Shown here piece by piece: positions 23,813 through 37,800 of a stretch of DNA of 64,000 bases; the first letter of the stretch is position 1, and every line of letters starts with the position of its first letter. Source of the stretch: Camarhynchus parvulus (lineage: Eukaryota > Chordata > Aves > Passeriformes > Thraupidae); assembly GCF_901933205.1 (NCBI RefSeq), contig NC_044572.1:74521465-74585464 (forward strand). Direction: 5' to 3'. The notes beneath the pieces were generated by a model that was not told where the DNA came from, ran no database searches, and saw only the letters and a list, made by a program, of their open reading frames with translations. A program made the position numbers and the translations under genes.

Positions 23813-25134
23813 CTTTGTTAAAGTTGTGTTTATAATAACTTAAAGAAATCTCATTTTGCTGCCGGGGAGCATGGAATCAGATTTAGCATCTATTTAAGCT
23901 ACACTTCACTTTTATGAGGAGGAAAATGACACATATGTACATTAATACATATGTTTTTTGGGAGCAGGGGGAGTAGAGGAATAGTTTCTTCAGTTCAGTT
24001 CCAAAGATGAATTAACTATTTAGTTCTATAAACCAATAATTTTTCCTATCCAGTCACATGTGTAGAAGTATCATTTGTAGTGGAAAATGGAAAAAATATG
24101 ATCGCTTGTGGAGGAGCATATTGATACCTCCTTTCTTCTAGTTAGTAAAGTGGCTCTTTGTAGATGAGATTAGTGTGGTACTGAGTGGTATCTTTGGGTG
24201 ATATAAGGAGATATATCCCCTGTAACACCCTTTTTTATCTACTCATGGGGTAGATTAGTAGTGGCTCGGTCACTGTCACTCCAAATAAAACACTAAAATA
24301 ATTATTTTCACAAAAGAAATGATCAGTGGCATCATGTGCTGCTGGAAGGTATGAAGATAACATTAACTTTGAGATAAAATGATCATGAGACTTTGAAAAT
24401 GAAACTGGTCTTTGCTGGGTATTAGCATATCCATTTGGATTTGTCAAACCAGAACAAGGAGCAGTCATAAGGTTCCCTGTGAAGGAGCTGATTATTTACC
24501 TCATCCTCCCATGACAAAGTAATAAAATAACTAAAAATGCACTATGGTAATTCTGTACAATGAAATGACATTAAGAATAGTTTAGATGAGGAGGTAAATG
24601 AATTTAAGCAGAATATTTGTATTGTGAAAATATAACTTAACTGAAAGAAAAGTACACATGACAAGTATGCATTGCATCCTTATCATCTCCTGCCTTGATG
24701 AATGAATTTTTTTTCCCTTGCTGGCTGGTGATGGAGAAAATATCTCCTTGAGAATGTAGCAATCCTTTGATTTGTTTTTTTAGACAAAAAAATACCATCT
24801 CTTCTCTCATAACAGAGAAGTACATTCATTACTTTTGACTGAAAAATGTAATTTAAAGATTACAGTTGTAGTTAACATGGAAATTTGACGTAGAATCTCT
24901 TAAGTAGGGATATAGCAGCTCTGTTCTGAACAAAATTAATTTGGAAATGCCCTCTGTGTGGAAGCGGATAAACAGAAGTACAGTCACTGTTACTTTCCGT
25001 ACCCACCCAAATTCTTTATAGATGATCTGATCTCTCAGGGTCATCTTGTATTAACCTCTACTCAAAGTGAAATCTTAGTGTGTTGCCATTAAAGTTCAGT
25101 GTTTAAGGTTTGAGATACCACCACATTGAACAAC
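23813..25134. other. AT-rich non-coding DNA
   Basis: No gene seen. 24670-24715 contains a segment (cctgccttgatgaatgaa and flanks) that recurs at 28385-28430. Confidence 0.5.
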
Positions 25135-25390
25135 CTTTCTGAAGATAGTGATAAGATCCTCCCTTATTATCTTGGCTGAAGAAGACCAGCTCTCACCACC
25201 TTGCCTCATGTCCTCAAGTCCCCCTTTACCACATTGCTAGCCCTCTGTTGTAGTCACTCCCTTTTCCCAATTTTTTAATACCTTGGAGCCCAAAATGACA
25301 TAATATTACAGATGTGGTCCAGTGGTGCCAAAAAAAGGGAAAGTGGTGGCAACGCTTTTGCTGATACAGCCCAGCATGCTGTTGTTTCAT
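25135..25390 (-). repeat. Degraded CR1 LINE fragment
   Basis: Read on the plus strand it follows the antisense of the CR1 RT C-terminal coding region: a 'gataagatcctccctt' segment, the cctcatgtcctcaagtcccc stretch, 'agccctctgttgtagtcac', 'ggagcccaaaatgacat' and 'cagatgtggtccagtggtg', ending near 'cagcccagcatgctgttg'. It is heavily mutated, so an old insertion. Confidence 0.75.
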
Positions 25391-27309
25391 CATTTCAAGA
25401 TACTGTTTGATGCCTGAAAATTTCTAAAAGTATAGCTCTTAACTCCAAATTTCTTACATCAAAGTGGTACATTGTGTTCATCTTTCTGTAGGGAAATGAG
25501 CCATACTTAAGGAGAGAACAGCTCTTCTTCCTCCAGTGTTGTCTGGTCCATAAAGGTGATGCCTTTTGATCAATTGCTGTCAAATTGTTGTATCCAGAGT
25601 AAGAAGCACAACAAGGCTTCCTATTGTGCCTGCAAAAAACTATGTATTTAAAATTGGAAGCTTTCACATTTGCTTGAAAAGAAGCAATGAAATGACACCT
25701 GCTCTGTCTGAGGATGGCAGAACACAAAGAAGCAGTAAGTTTTATGTTTGCATGGGCTGGTAGGAGAGAAGTAGAAAATAACCTCCACTAAGAAATTGCT
25801 GAAAGTCCTTCTATAAATGTCAGCCTATATATAAAGAAGGACCTACTTATGGTCAACTGCTGTCACTTCTGAAGAAAAAAAAATACATTTTTTCAGTGAG
25901 AATGTTTGGGGATGTATCTGATAATACTCTTCAGGTACTAATGAGCTCACATATTATTTTCTTTTGGCAACATTTTCATAACACCAAAGTATTTTTTACA
26001 AGTTATATAACATCTTATAACAGTTAATTTTTGACATTTTGACAAGCTAAACACATTAGTCCTTGACTGTAGAGGAGATCATAATGTGAAAAAAAAAAGT
26101 GTGATACTTCTAATAGTGGGTGGATTATAGTGTTAATTCTGAGACAAAGTTTTAGTACATTCTGTAAGAGAACACCCAAGGATCCTCCTAATTAGTACAG
26201 AGAGAGTTCGTTCCAAACCTGTCAGAAAAAGCTGGTACACTTTTGGATATTCTGTTTTTTAAGGATGCTTTGCTGATGGGGAGGAGGGAGGAGAAAGCAC
26301 AGAAACAATGTAAAAAATCTCTACACGAGGAATAAATGATATAGAATATTAATGCATCGGTTTCAATGAAGTATTGCTTCTTTTCTTTTCCTTTGAAAAT
26401 CTGCAAAAGAAATTACTAGTTTTCTTTCAAGATTCCAATAATCTTCCACTTGCAGAGATACAATTGAATTCTCCCTCAAACCTATTCAGGAAATACACTG
26501 ATGTCAGACAAGTATTCACTCACTGTTTGCATTATTTATGTAAGACATGCAAATACTTTGCAGTAATATAGCCTCTAGAATTAAGTATGTTGGTATTAAA
26601 TACAACTAGTTCCTTTAAACCATATTATAATAATAACTTTCTGCAGCAGGAGAGATACTGATTAATATCTTTGTTGACCTTTTGTATTGAGCCATTGTTC
26701 TAGCTATCTTCATAATATGAAATTCATGGTATAATTAGTGACTTAGTAAACAACCAGTAACTTAATTTTGCTAAATTTAATTTGGTGAATAATTAGTGGG
26801 TTAAAAAAATCTGATAATCTGACAATTAGCAGATACAACAAACAGCTGAGCTTGTGAGACTTTTAGTTAGTATTTTTATGATTGTCAGTAAGTAAAAAAT
26901 GTTGCATCTGCTCTGTTTTGCAGTTTTGATGGATTTTGTAAACACTATTGGCAGAAATCTATTGAATTTTATGATTACTGAAAACTACAAGCAGAGAAAA
27001 GCAGCTATTCCTTGAAATCAAGAGAGGTGAAAAGGTGGCATTTAAATTGATTTCTGCATGTTCTTTGTGTGGGCTGTAGTTAATATGCTGGCTCCTGAAG
27101 CCAAGGCTGGGAAGAAACAATGGCATGGTATAAAGTCCTGAGTAATTAGTAAGAAGCTGTAATAGTGCAGCTTGCTTTGGACAGGAGGAAGTGTATTTTA
27201 TTAGGTAATAATGATGCCTTAAGTTTTAGTTTTCATATTTTTCAGATTTTGTACTGCCTTAGTGTGTAACTCTGAACTTCATATAGAGTGTCAGCAAGTT
27301 CTTTTCACA
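25391..27309. other. AT-rich non-coding DNA, no feature recognised
   Basis: Small frames (25395-25727 minus, 26188-26406 minus) show no domains. No repeat family recognised. Confidence 0.5.
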
Positions 27310-27655
27310 GCTTAGTTAGACAAAACAATCCTTCTCCAGGCTGAGGGACAGAGGACACCGTTGCAGCTTCGAGCCCAAAAAGTATAAACAACAGTGAATT
27401 GAGGAGTGCAATCTGGGAGGATGGGACTTCATAACCTGGAGCTGTAATTGGACGATTAACCCCAATATGTAAATGGACCAAAACATATAAAAGTGTGAAA
27501 ACTCATGTGAAAACCTGTTGTCCATCTTGAGTGGAGCCATGGCCAGGCTCTTGTACTGCCCAAGGTGCCTTTGAAGACCTTTTAATAAATACCTACTTTA
27601 TTCCTTTAACTCTGTCTAGCCTCTATTCCAGACAGCCTCTCAGGCATCAATAACA
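27310..27655 (+). mobile_element. Solo LTR of an avian endogenous retrovirus
   Basis: Organised like U3-R-U5 on the plus strand: a TATA-type box (catataaaag, 27484-27493), a poly(A) signal AATAAA (27584-27589), then a short U5 ending ...catcaataaca at 27655. The left end near 27314 reads agttagac, close to an expected TGTTAGAC that would mirror the TAACA end. No internal retroviral sequence is attached. I could not find a matching target-site duplication, so the ends are approximate. Confidence 0.75.
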
Positions 27656-30260
27656 GAAGATCATTGAATTTTTATTATTAAATTTATACTTGTTTAGACA
27701 GTACTTGGTAAAAACTAAAATAATTTGGAATTTCTGTTGATTTGGGGTGGTTTCCATTCTCTCAGCTATTGCAGAAAGATGAGTTTATATTCCCTAACAG
27801 TGTTGTGGCATTTTGCCCTGCTTTTTTTATTGCCATTAAAATTATTTATTTTTCTGCTTGTCATTTGCTTAGTAAAATCTTGTCATCAAGTTGTTTGATT
27901 TTGGGTTTATTTTTGAAATTAAGAACTTTTTTTGTAAAGATGCTAGCAGACAATCGGGTTTTCTGTGATGCCAACAAAGATAGGCTGCTTTTGAAAACAT
28001 AAGCACTGAAAATATGTATTTTACTTTGGGTAAAGATATTTGGAGGATGCTTTGACCTGAGGGCTTTGGATTATTATGAGCAGAAGCACTAGCCAGTCTT
28101 AGGAGCAGTGCTTTGAGGAGACAGCTTCTTGTATTGTTAATGTGAGTGATGTTTTATTGCAATACTATTAGGCAAGTTGTAATAGAGGTACTCACCAGTA
28201 AGGCATGGAAAGGGAACCTGTAATCTTGTCACATTCCCACTCTGCTTCAGGTATAAGGACCCTTTATTTGACTATCATTTTCCGTTGCTTCAGAATAGTG
28301 TCTTGTTCCACAGAGGCTGTAAATTTGGCACTGAATGACCACAGCTTAGGATGAGACTTCTACCTCCCTACCCTGAAGCCCATGATTGCATCCTTATTGT
28401 TTCCTGCCTTGATGAATGAAATTTATTCCTCCCTAGATTGTGTGGTATGCAAGTCACAGCCCTCCAGCTTCCCAGACAATTTGCTATTACAATTGTTCTA
28501 TGCACAGATGATTTTGTCTGTTTTCTGTTAGCTTTTTATTGGCCTTCAATAGAAAAAAAAATCCATGCCTTAGAAGTTTGAAACATGGATTAGATTTCTG
28601 CAGTAATTCTTCATGCATGTGTCCTTTTAGCATTGAAAACAATCTAACCATGAAAACAATCTATACATAAAAAAATCTGTCCCCAAAAGAACCAAACTGT
28701 TAGATTAGTAATCTAATACATTTCTCTGCACAAAAATTTGAACAGCTGTACATGAACTATTTGACAGGTGTTTATTTTACCTATTTAAAAAAATCCTTAT
28801 AATTTATTTACATTATGTGTAGGTCTCTTTGGAATTGTTTTCATTTCTGACAGTACATCTGGAAGGGCTTTCTTCCTTTTTCACTTAATTATTTCTTTTT
28901 CTATCATTACCACAAATTTGCATGTCCTTTAATGAAGGACAGGCTAATGGAAGAAGTGTTAATTGTTTGATTTCTTTAGAAGAGATCCACTGAAAAAAAT
29001 CACAGTTAAAATTTTCTGAAAAAGAATAAATGGTATATAAATATGAGGAAATCTCTCTTCAAAAGAACAGCAGTTTATTTCAAAATGATTTTTACAATTC
29101 TTGGCTTTAAACTTGGACCATTCAGTCAATTATACTCTTCTTTCAAAAGTCCTTTCAGACATGTTCTCCCTCTTTTTTGTGTGTTTAAACCAAGAAAACT
29201 CATGTCTTTTATTCTTTTTATGTTTTACCCAATTGGCAAAACCAGTTTTAATCTTTCCTCCTTTTAATGCATCCTTCTGCCTTAGTCTCTTTATTTCCAA
29301 TGTAGGGAAAAGTGGGAACAGTCCTTTATGCTGTGCCATCTCTAAGCTTTGAAGCACTGCCAAACTTCTACTTCAAAGCTGTTTCAAGGCTTCAGCTTTG
29401 TCACAAAACCATCATGTGCAAAGCTTTTACCAACCCACACAACAGTTTAGCTTTTAAAGTGTGTCTTTATTACTGGAGAAAGGTTAACTCTGGTGAGTAA
29501 ATTATCTCTGCAAGTAATAACTTTTCTGCAGTATGTGGGATATACCTCTAGACAATTCTGTTGAATGGGAAATGACTAATCAGTAAATTAAATTACAAAA
29601 AATGGATGGTGTTATATCCTGAGAATTATTTTTATCGTGTAATTTTCCATTTGACTAGTATTCTGTTTCTAAATATCTGAAAGTAATTTTGAAGAAAATT
29701 CTCAACAGATACCCTAAAAGTTTTGTGCTATTGAGTTAAAATACTAAGTAATTTTAGATTTCTAAAGTCATAACAATTCTTTTGTATTTAGATTGTTGTG
29801 TATATATGGAGATCCTATAGATCAGGTTTAAAATACTCAGATTTATAAACATATTAATAATATTAATAAGGTTAATATGGAGGAAAAATATATTTATTAT
29901 TTCTGGTGCAGGTACACCTAGGTAGGTATATGGGCTGTAATCAGTTCATCCCTGCTGAAGCAGGAATCTTCTATCAAGGTTCACATAAATAGATTCTACA
30001 GAGAGCAATAAACTGAGCAGAGTCTGAGTTAGAGGTCTGAATGCCTTACACTGCACACCCAGATGGGCTAAACTGAAGCTTGGCTTTGGAAGGTTTTTCC
30101 TATTAAAAAACCCCAACTAGGTTTTGACCACAAACATACTCTCAAGATCTGACTGGGTCAGAAAATGATTTGAAAATTAAGAAAAAATATTATTCTTGAT
30201 TGGGAATTTTATGATTCTATAGTGGGTTGCTTGGTTATCTTTTTAGAAGTTGAATCCATT
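27656..30260. other. AT-rich non-coding DNA, no gene recognised
   Basis: Frames at 27742-28002 and 29043-29352 are Phe/Leu-rich products of T-rich DNA without domains. Confidence 0.5.
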
Positions 30261-30316
30261 TTTAAATTTCTATTATTAATGTGATAGATTTAAATTTCTA
30301 TTATTAAGGTGATATA
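30261..30316. repeat. 28-bp tandem duplication
   Basis: tttaaatttctattattaa is repeated at 30261 and 30289 with the spacer gtgatagat / ggtgatata between. Two copies only. Confidence 0.85.
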
Positions 30317-33300
30317 AAGTGTGACTTTTTTAACAATGTAAAGAAAAACAGAAAGTAAAGAAATGGTGAAAACCGTGTCTTCTAGGATAATATGGTATTA
30401 ACTGCAAAAGTCTTACCCCTCCTATTTATAGTACTTGAAATAAACTCTATTGGTCAGGTCCATAAAACTCTTTTCTCTACCACTGAGTTAATGCATTCTG
30501 GGTTACTACAGTGGGTCTGCTAACATAAAATGAATGAATGTTAGGGAAGATTTACATCAAGTCTAGCACTATCTGTCTAATGCTGAGTGACCTTCTGTAG
30601 CTGATTAATTGGGCAGATTATTGGGAAAGTAAATGGATAATTTTCACTTTGCAATTACATTTAAGTGACTTATGCACAGGTTAATTCACACACTAAATAG
30701 TCGTTGTCCTTACCTGCCTTAACCCAAATTTAAGGATCAAGTCTCTAATGAAATAGAAAAAAAGTGTAACCCAAGTACTGCTCAGTTTCTTATTTATTTT
30801 TTTCCCCAAGTGCATTGAGGTATAAAATATTATTGGTTTTATCTTTATAATTTTTTAAGTACATTACACACTTTTAACCACTTCCTGAATTTTAATTTGT
30901 GAACATGTGTGTCAAGGCAAAGAATATAGGAAGCTTTGTAACCAGATAAGCTTAGTACAACCTCTGCCAAAGTGACATTAAACAGAATTGCAAATTCAGT
31001 GAAGCTAAATAACTGTCTAAAGTGGGTGGTAAAGAAAATAATGAGGAATGCTTTCAGATCTATTAGCAGCTAATGGAAAAATCAAAAAACAACTCAATGT
31101 GCCTGATGTAGCAGGAAACAGTAAAACATGCTGACTACTGGACCACTGCAAAATATAAAGGGCTGATTAGTAGAAAGCTGTAAAATCTGAGATTTTAAGT
31201 GTTCCAAATAAATCAGTTGCCAACTGTATCCCTGCAACAGGGTTAACTGGACACTCAGGACAGAGATTAGCCAAGCCATTACCAGGAGGAATATTGCTGT
31301 CCACAGATCAGTCACTATTTCCAAAAGTGGAGAACTTCTACTTGATTTAGACTCTCAGGAATATTATCTAGTTCTAATGTCCATTTTTCCAGAGTGTTGT
31401 TAAACTAGAAAAACACAAAAATGACAATTTTGAATGAAAGAGGATTAGCAATTCTGATCATTTCAGATAATGGAAATAATGCTCAATGGTTATAGTAAAT
31501 CATTAAAAGTAGGTAACAAGTAATTTCTGCCTTTTAAATTTTTAACATTAGTTTCCTACAATTAAATTTAATACAATATCTGCATTTAAAAAAAAAAAAG
31601 TTGCTTTGAGCAAAACCCCACAAAAGTGCCTCAAATTTATTTCTGCATAAATTTATAAAAAATAGGTCTTATTATGAAAAAAAAAATCCACATTAAATGT
31701 GTCATACTTTTAAACTAAAAAGGTCAAAAGCAATTTTCACCATTCATAGTGTATTCCTAGGAAACTCTTAATTCAAAGTATAGTTCAGAATGTAAACACA
31801 ACCATAGACCTGTGAGGCTACTTTGACTTTTCACCCTTATTAGAGAACAAGGAATTCTGAAATGCAGTCAATTCCTTCAGGATATAAATATTTGTTCAAC
31901 TGTAATAAAATTCATGGTAGAATACATGTCTCCCTCACTTTTTTGATGGGGAGGCTGTTTGGAACGGCTGCTCATAATTCAGCACTATGCTGTTTGCATA
32001 ATGAGTTGGAAAGGTCTTTGAATAATTGCATTTGACTAATGAAGAAGACATACATCTATTCACCTCAGTTCTGTTGCTTTTGTGGACCCAGATATCTTCC
32101 TTTCTCTTCATATTTTTTGCTTAATGTGTAACTCTGCATGAAGTGTAACACTTCATCACAGGATGCGTGACAACTTTAAACTTAATGCTGACAATTTAAG
32201 TCCTTGTTGCCCAAGAGCTACTAATTTAATTAGAGACTGCTCTGCTGGAATTAACAGGGAAATAAAATATCCCTTCAGAGAAATTTCATTGAAGAAGATT
32301 AAGAGTACAAGTGGAAAAAAGAAAATTACATACACAAGCTTGCTATTTTCCATTGACTTCAAAAAGAGTTTAGAATGACTAGGACATGCCTAGTTGTAGA
32401 CATGTGATGTTAGCTGAGGTGATCTCCCTTTTGTCATTCAAAAATTAATCTTTGGTCTCTCTAGTAGATAGCCATTGATGTTCCATGTAGATGCTTCCAA
32501 GTTTTTGTTGGGAGGGTTTTCTGTGGGGGGACTTTTGGGGGTTTATTTTGTTTTGGTTTTGGTTTGTTTTGCTGTGGGGACTTTTTTTCTTTAATAAAAA
32601 CTACTTTAAATCACTGGGACACCTAATTTTTTTTTCTCCTACTCTTTTCCATCAGCAGTGAGATCTACCTATATGATATCTAATTGAAAATAACCCTCAA
32701 AGTCATATTTGTGGTAGTTAAAAGTCTTTTTACTTGCATGCCAGAAACCTTGCCCAAGAAACTGTTACACCCTCATTGAATAACAGAACTAAATAACATA
32801 TTCTGTAGTTCACCATTATTGTTCCAGTTCTGAATACTCTGTGAAAACAACTTATTTTTAAGTTACACTGTTAAAAATAATATTGGTGACTAATACTGCT
32901 TGATTACTGTGTACAAGTATAATTACTATGTTTCTTGATCAGTAAGAAGATAACTAACTGGAAATAAAGAAAAAATCTCTGGTATATCTGATAACTTGAT
33001 TTTGATCTCCTGTTTAATTTATTTAAATTACTCAGAATTTGCATTAGCCCCACTGAAGTACAGTACTAGACTCCATATCCTAGGTTTCATGTTCCAGGAG
33101 ACTGTTTTGGATGTGGTGGAACTTAGGTCACTTGTCTTGAAAACTATCTGAAATATTTCTGTATTTCATGTTTATAGAGAAGAAAAGTAAACTTACTAAT
33201 TTGGTAACCAGATGCTGATTTAGATTAATTTCTTTTTTCATAAAAAGTAAATATCTATGATAACTTTGTCAAAGATATGAACAAAACCAATTTAAGTAGC

Positions 33301-34410
33301 TCAAACTACTTGAATTAAGAAGCTGAGCTACTTAAATTCTTCCAGTGGTCTCACCAGATCCTTTATAACTGTGCAGAAGAAATTAGGTTATCCTAATTAA
33401 ACCCATTATATGTATAAAAGAATAATGCTTTTAGTCATGCATATGCAGTAGCTAAGTAAATTGTAATATATTTATCATTTTAATAACTAGCTTTTTATTT
33501 CTCTAAATATGCAAATAAGATAGCTGAACTGTCACCACCTCAATTCTCCAGCTACAGATGGTATTAGTGTTGTCAGATCAGCAGGTTAGGAACTTCTCCC
33601 TCACCCCACCAGTGACCTACAACTGACCTGCAGTAAATTGCTAAATCAATGTGTATTTTATTGCAGGTTCACTGGAGATCCCTATCCTTAGGCAAAACCT
33701 TTACACACCATAAATATATTCTGAGTACCTATTTCTTCTTGTCTTTGAACTGACTACATCTGTAGGAGATAATGCATGGGCTGAAGAGAAGTTGTATTTG
33801 AACCCCTCTCCAGCTGCTGACAGCTCGGGCATGGCAGCACAAACCTCCTGGTGGTGTTGCTGGTGAATTGTTGCAGGCTGTGCTGTCGCTGCAGCTGCAC
33901 TGACAACAGCCTCGTGCCTGGTTTAAATGTAGCTGAGACACAGGGACCTGAGGTGCATACATAACATTAATTGCACTGTGTGTGTCTGCAAGGCAAGACT
34001 GACACACCAATGGCCACCCACCCGCAAGATGATTTTATATATCCTCTGCCAGTGCTTTAGAAGAGCTGCTGCTGTCAACATTTAAGTGATGTTTAACAGG
34101 GAAAGGGCAGGCAGAGTACCACTGTGTCCAGTCAGGGCTCAGTGCCAAAAGGCAGGAGTTAGCCGAGCACAGAGCCCATGGCCATTATTAACAATTATCA
34201 TGTTGTGTTTATGGGTCTGCAGGATTCTTATGGCAGTATGTCTGAGCTGATGAGCCAAGGAAAGGGCAGATACCTGGCTTCTCCAGTGAAGTTCATTCTT
34301 CCTTGGTCAATCTCGAGTGCTTAACAGCATGAAAGCCTGATCACGCATGTGTTTGTTTTGCTATGCATCATCCTGACTGCAGCATTGACTAGTAAAATTA
34401 TTAGAGTTCA
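30317..34410. other. AT-rich non-coding DNA, no gene recognised
   Basis: Contains a GT/G-rich patch at 32506-32580 and a POU-like TTTGCATAAT at 31993-32002. 33529-34340 has more balanced composition than its surroundings. A 93-codon minus frame there (33729-34010) is Cys-rich but has no recognised fold. Confidence 0.5.
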
Positions 34411-34815
34411 CAGAATTATGGAGGAGTCTGGATTGGAAGGCACCTTAAAGGTCACCCGTTTCTAACCCCTCTCCCATGGACAGGGACACCTTCCACCAGA
34501 CTAGGTTGCTCAGAGCTCCATGCAACCTAGCCTTGAACACTTCCAGGGATGGATAGGGTGTTCATAACTTCCATGGGCAACCTGTTCCAGTGCCCCACCA
34601 TCCTCACAGTAAAAAAAAAAAAATCGATCTAATCTAAACCTACTCTTTCAATTTGAAGCCATTCTCCCTTGTGCTGTGACTACATGCCCTTGTAAACAGT
34701 GTCTCTACATGTTGCAGGTTCCCTTCCAGTACTGAAAGGCCTGAAGTAGGTCACTCCTAAGCCTTCTCTTTCCCCTGAACAAACCCAATCCTTTAAGCCT
34801 TTCCTCTTAGAGGGA
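34411..34815 (-). repeat. CR1 LINE 3' portion, 5'-truncated
   Basis: On the plus strand it begins with the antisense 3' end (cagaattatggaggagtctg, then ggaaggcaccttaaaggtca). It continues through 'gacagggacaccttccacca' and 'cagtgccccaccatcctcac' into the end of ORF2. A 13-A run sits at about 34611-34623. Moderately diverged. Confidence 0.9.
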
Positions 34816-37800
34816 TGCTCTATGCTTTTAACCAAAAGTTAGCAGAACTTTCATCACTGAAAGAACTTGTTTATGATAATGTACCCTGTGTGCATAAAAG
34901 TAAAAAGCTGGTGTAGGAAAATGTAATCAGAGATATGTAATGTGCCTGATTTTCCCATCTTCCCTAAGCTCAAAGGTTCTGATTTTTTTTGTAGAAATCA
35001 GGGGTTTTCTGCACAGAATCATTTGCTGTATTAGAGCTTGCATTTGGAGAGCACTTTAAAAATCAATTTAAAGAATATATTTTGTCAGTGTCAAGAATTG
35101 ACAGTGGTATTGTTTTCAGTAGTTTCATAGAGCATCTGTCCAGTTATGAGTAGCTATGTGTTGCTGGCATGGAGCTATAATAGCAATTTACAGATTTTTT
35201 TCAAGAGACATCACATATATCAAACATAGGGGAGTTGACACAAAAAGTGACTGTGACTGATCAGTTTACAGGCCCAGTGCAAAGTGCATCTAAGGTACAG
35301 GTTTAGTGATTTATATTTTATTTTAGGAGAGTGTGCTTTCCAGAGGATTGAAGAAGGATCAGTCTTGCATTCTTTAAAGCTTTTGGATAGATACATAGGC
35401 TGGGAGAAAGTGTAAGCTGCTATAACTTCTTATATCACTGTGCTCCAGGTATGGACCGGTTCCAACAGGAACAAAGCACAAAAATGTCTTTGAACATTTG
35501 GTTATGTTATCTAAATGGGCTGCACAAAGGCATGCCATGTGCCTTTTCTGAGGACATTCAGTGTCATTCTGCATAAATAATTGCAGAAGGGAAACACTTA
35601 GCGCCAGAAGCTCACAGTTACCCATGCTTTAAGTGTAATCCAAACATTAGCTATTTATTCATAAGAAATTAACAAATTTTTCCTATCAGCAAAGAGTCTG
35701 AGGGATGTATACAGAGATTAAAATTTTACTCCTGTGTGAAACGACGCAATATATAGTGAAAGACTAAAAGGGAATAAAGCAGAACAAGGTGTAGTAGAGG
35801 AAAGGTTTTATTTCTACTAAAGATGCAGAGAAATAAAAGGACCGAGAAAAGCAATTTACTAAGGAATAAGAAGACCAGAGAACTTTTAATGGTAAAACAG
35901 AATTCACAAAGGTTCAGGACTGTATTGGTTCTTCTTTGACATCCCCATGCTGAATTTTCATAATTCTGAGGCTGAATTATCACAAGGAACTTGAATGAAA
36001 AACTGGGTTTTTTCCCTTATATATTTCTGAGACCAGCTAGGTTCATACTTGACTGTCATACCCTTATCTGTAAATTTGACATGGACTGAGCTGGCAACTA
36101 TGAAATCTCTAGGGAACATGAACAGAAAATCTCCTTGGAGAACTTCAGTTCAATTTATGCAAAATAGATTGTTTGGCACAGGCTACTGAAAACTGAGTTT
36201 AAGCACTTAGTGAGAGACAGATTGTTTTCCAAAATTTTGCCTTTTGAAGCAGGGACAGCACTTATTATTGGAACTGCTATAATTCATGAGATGATCTGAA
36301 GCAGTTTTTTTCTATATGGGGGAGATTTCAGAAAGACATTTGAGAATTCATGCTCTCTCTAAATCACTGGTGAGAACAACAGAATGTCATCCAAAGACCA
36401 TTGCTGTCAATGGAACTGTATTGTCTTCACTAGACACCACAAAGAGCTCTCAGTCTCACATAATCTTTTGTAAATAAATTAAAAATGGGTTGGTAAATTA
36501 GTGATGCTGTGTAGTCGTGGCAGTCTTTTGGGGTATGTAAAAATACAGAATTATATATTCGATAAAATAATGTTCTTTTGTCTTATGCATGTGAAAATAC
36601 ATGAACTAAGTCTCGTGTAAACCACTATCATGACTAAGTGTTAATGCAATTCAAAATGAAAAAAAAAATCTAACTGCAAGAATGAAATTATGTAGAATGT
36701 ACAAATGTTTTTAAAAGAAATTAGGATGCTTCTGTCTTTTAAAATTTATTTATTTTAAATTACCACTTTTCCACATTTTGACATTTTATTCCAATTGAGG
36801 AAGAAAACAAAACAGTAAAAAATTTCACTTTTCAAAAGTATTAAAATTCTTCTGCTTTCCTAGTTCTACTTTTCTTAGTGACTATGAAAGTTATAAGAAA
36901 ACCAACTTTAGTAAAAAAAATATGTACAGGCAAAAAACCTCCCACAAACATACCTCAGCTTCATTTATAAATTGTTGAAAATTAGTACAACCTGAGTACA
37001 ATAGCAATAACTGACATATTATGTATTTTGCATTCCAATCAACAGTGATTTTTTTCCATGTATTGAAGATATGTATAGAACTTATGTAAAATTTCTTGTA
37101 AATCTGCTTTGGATTTTTGTTGGTGGTGTTTTTGGTGCTTTCCTTCTTTCTTTCTTTCTTAAAGCTTTTGTTCAAGTTCATTGATACAAATTGAAAGTTC
37201 CTTTTATTTTAAAAGGCTATTCGAATTGAGCACTGTCTCCCTTAAATTACTTACTGTATCTAAAATACATTGTGAAAGGTAGGCAGTAAAGTGTTCAAGA
37301 TGCAGCACATCCTAAAGTATGTTTCTTACTGAAATCTCTGCTGATAATTTAATGTGATACTCATGCCCTTATGTTCTATCCTGAATCTCATAAATACCTT
37401 CAGCTGTCAGACACTTCTTCACTGCAGAGTTTAACTGGGCTTTTAAATGAGTCCTACTCACTTAAGAAAAATCTCATATAAATGTATTATTGCCTTCATG
37501 CTGGCTTATCTTGGACTAAGGGCAGACATATGAGTTCAACTTTTGCTCTTGGCTGATAACACCATGCTTTGCAGGCAAATTGGAGTTTAAACCACTATGG
37601 TGCAGATAACAGTCCTTTAGTACACCCCTGAAAAGGTCTTCAAACCTATCCTCCAAGAATCCAATAGAAGGGAATTGAGAAGTAACTCAGCTTTTTACAG
37701 CCCAGTTAGTCATAGGGTGCTCTCCCTCAAGGCCTGAGGAGAAGCCCAAGTGAATGTAGTACGAGAAGAGATGAAGGATGGGAAATGCCCTTTTTAACAT

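Noticed and set aside
33729..34010. 93-codon Cys-containing minus frame
   Set aside because: The cysteine pattern fits no known finger or toxin fold, no signal peptide or splice evidence is seen, and composition matches non-coding DNA.
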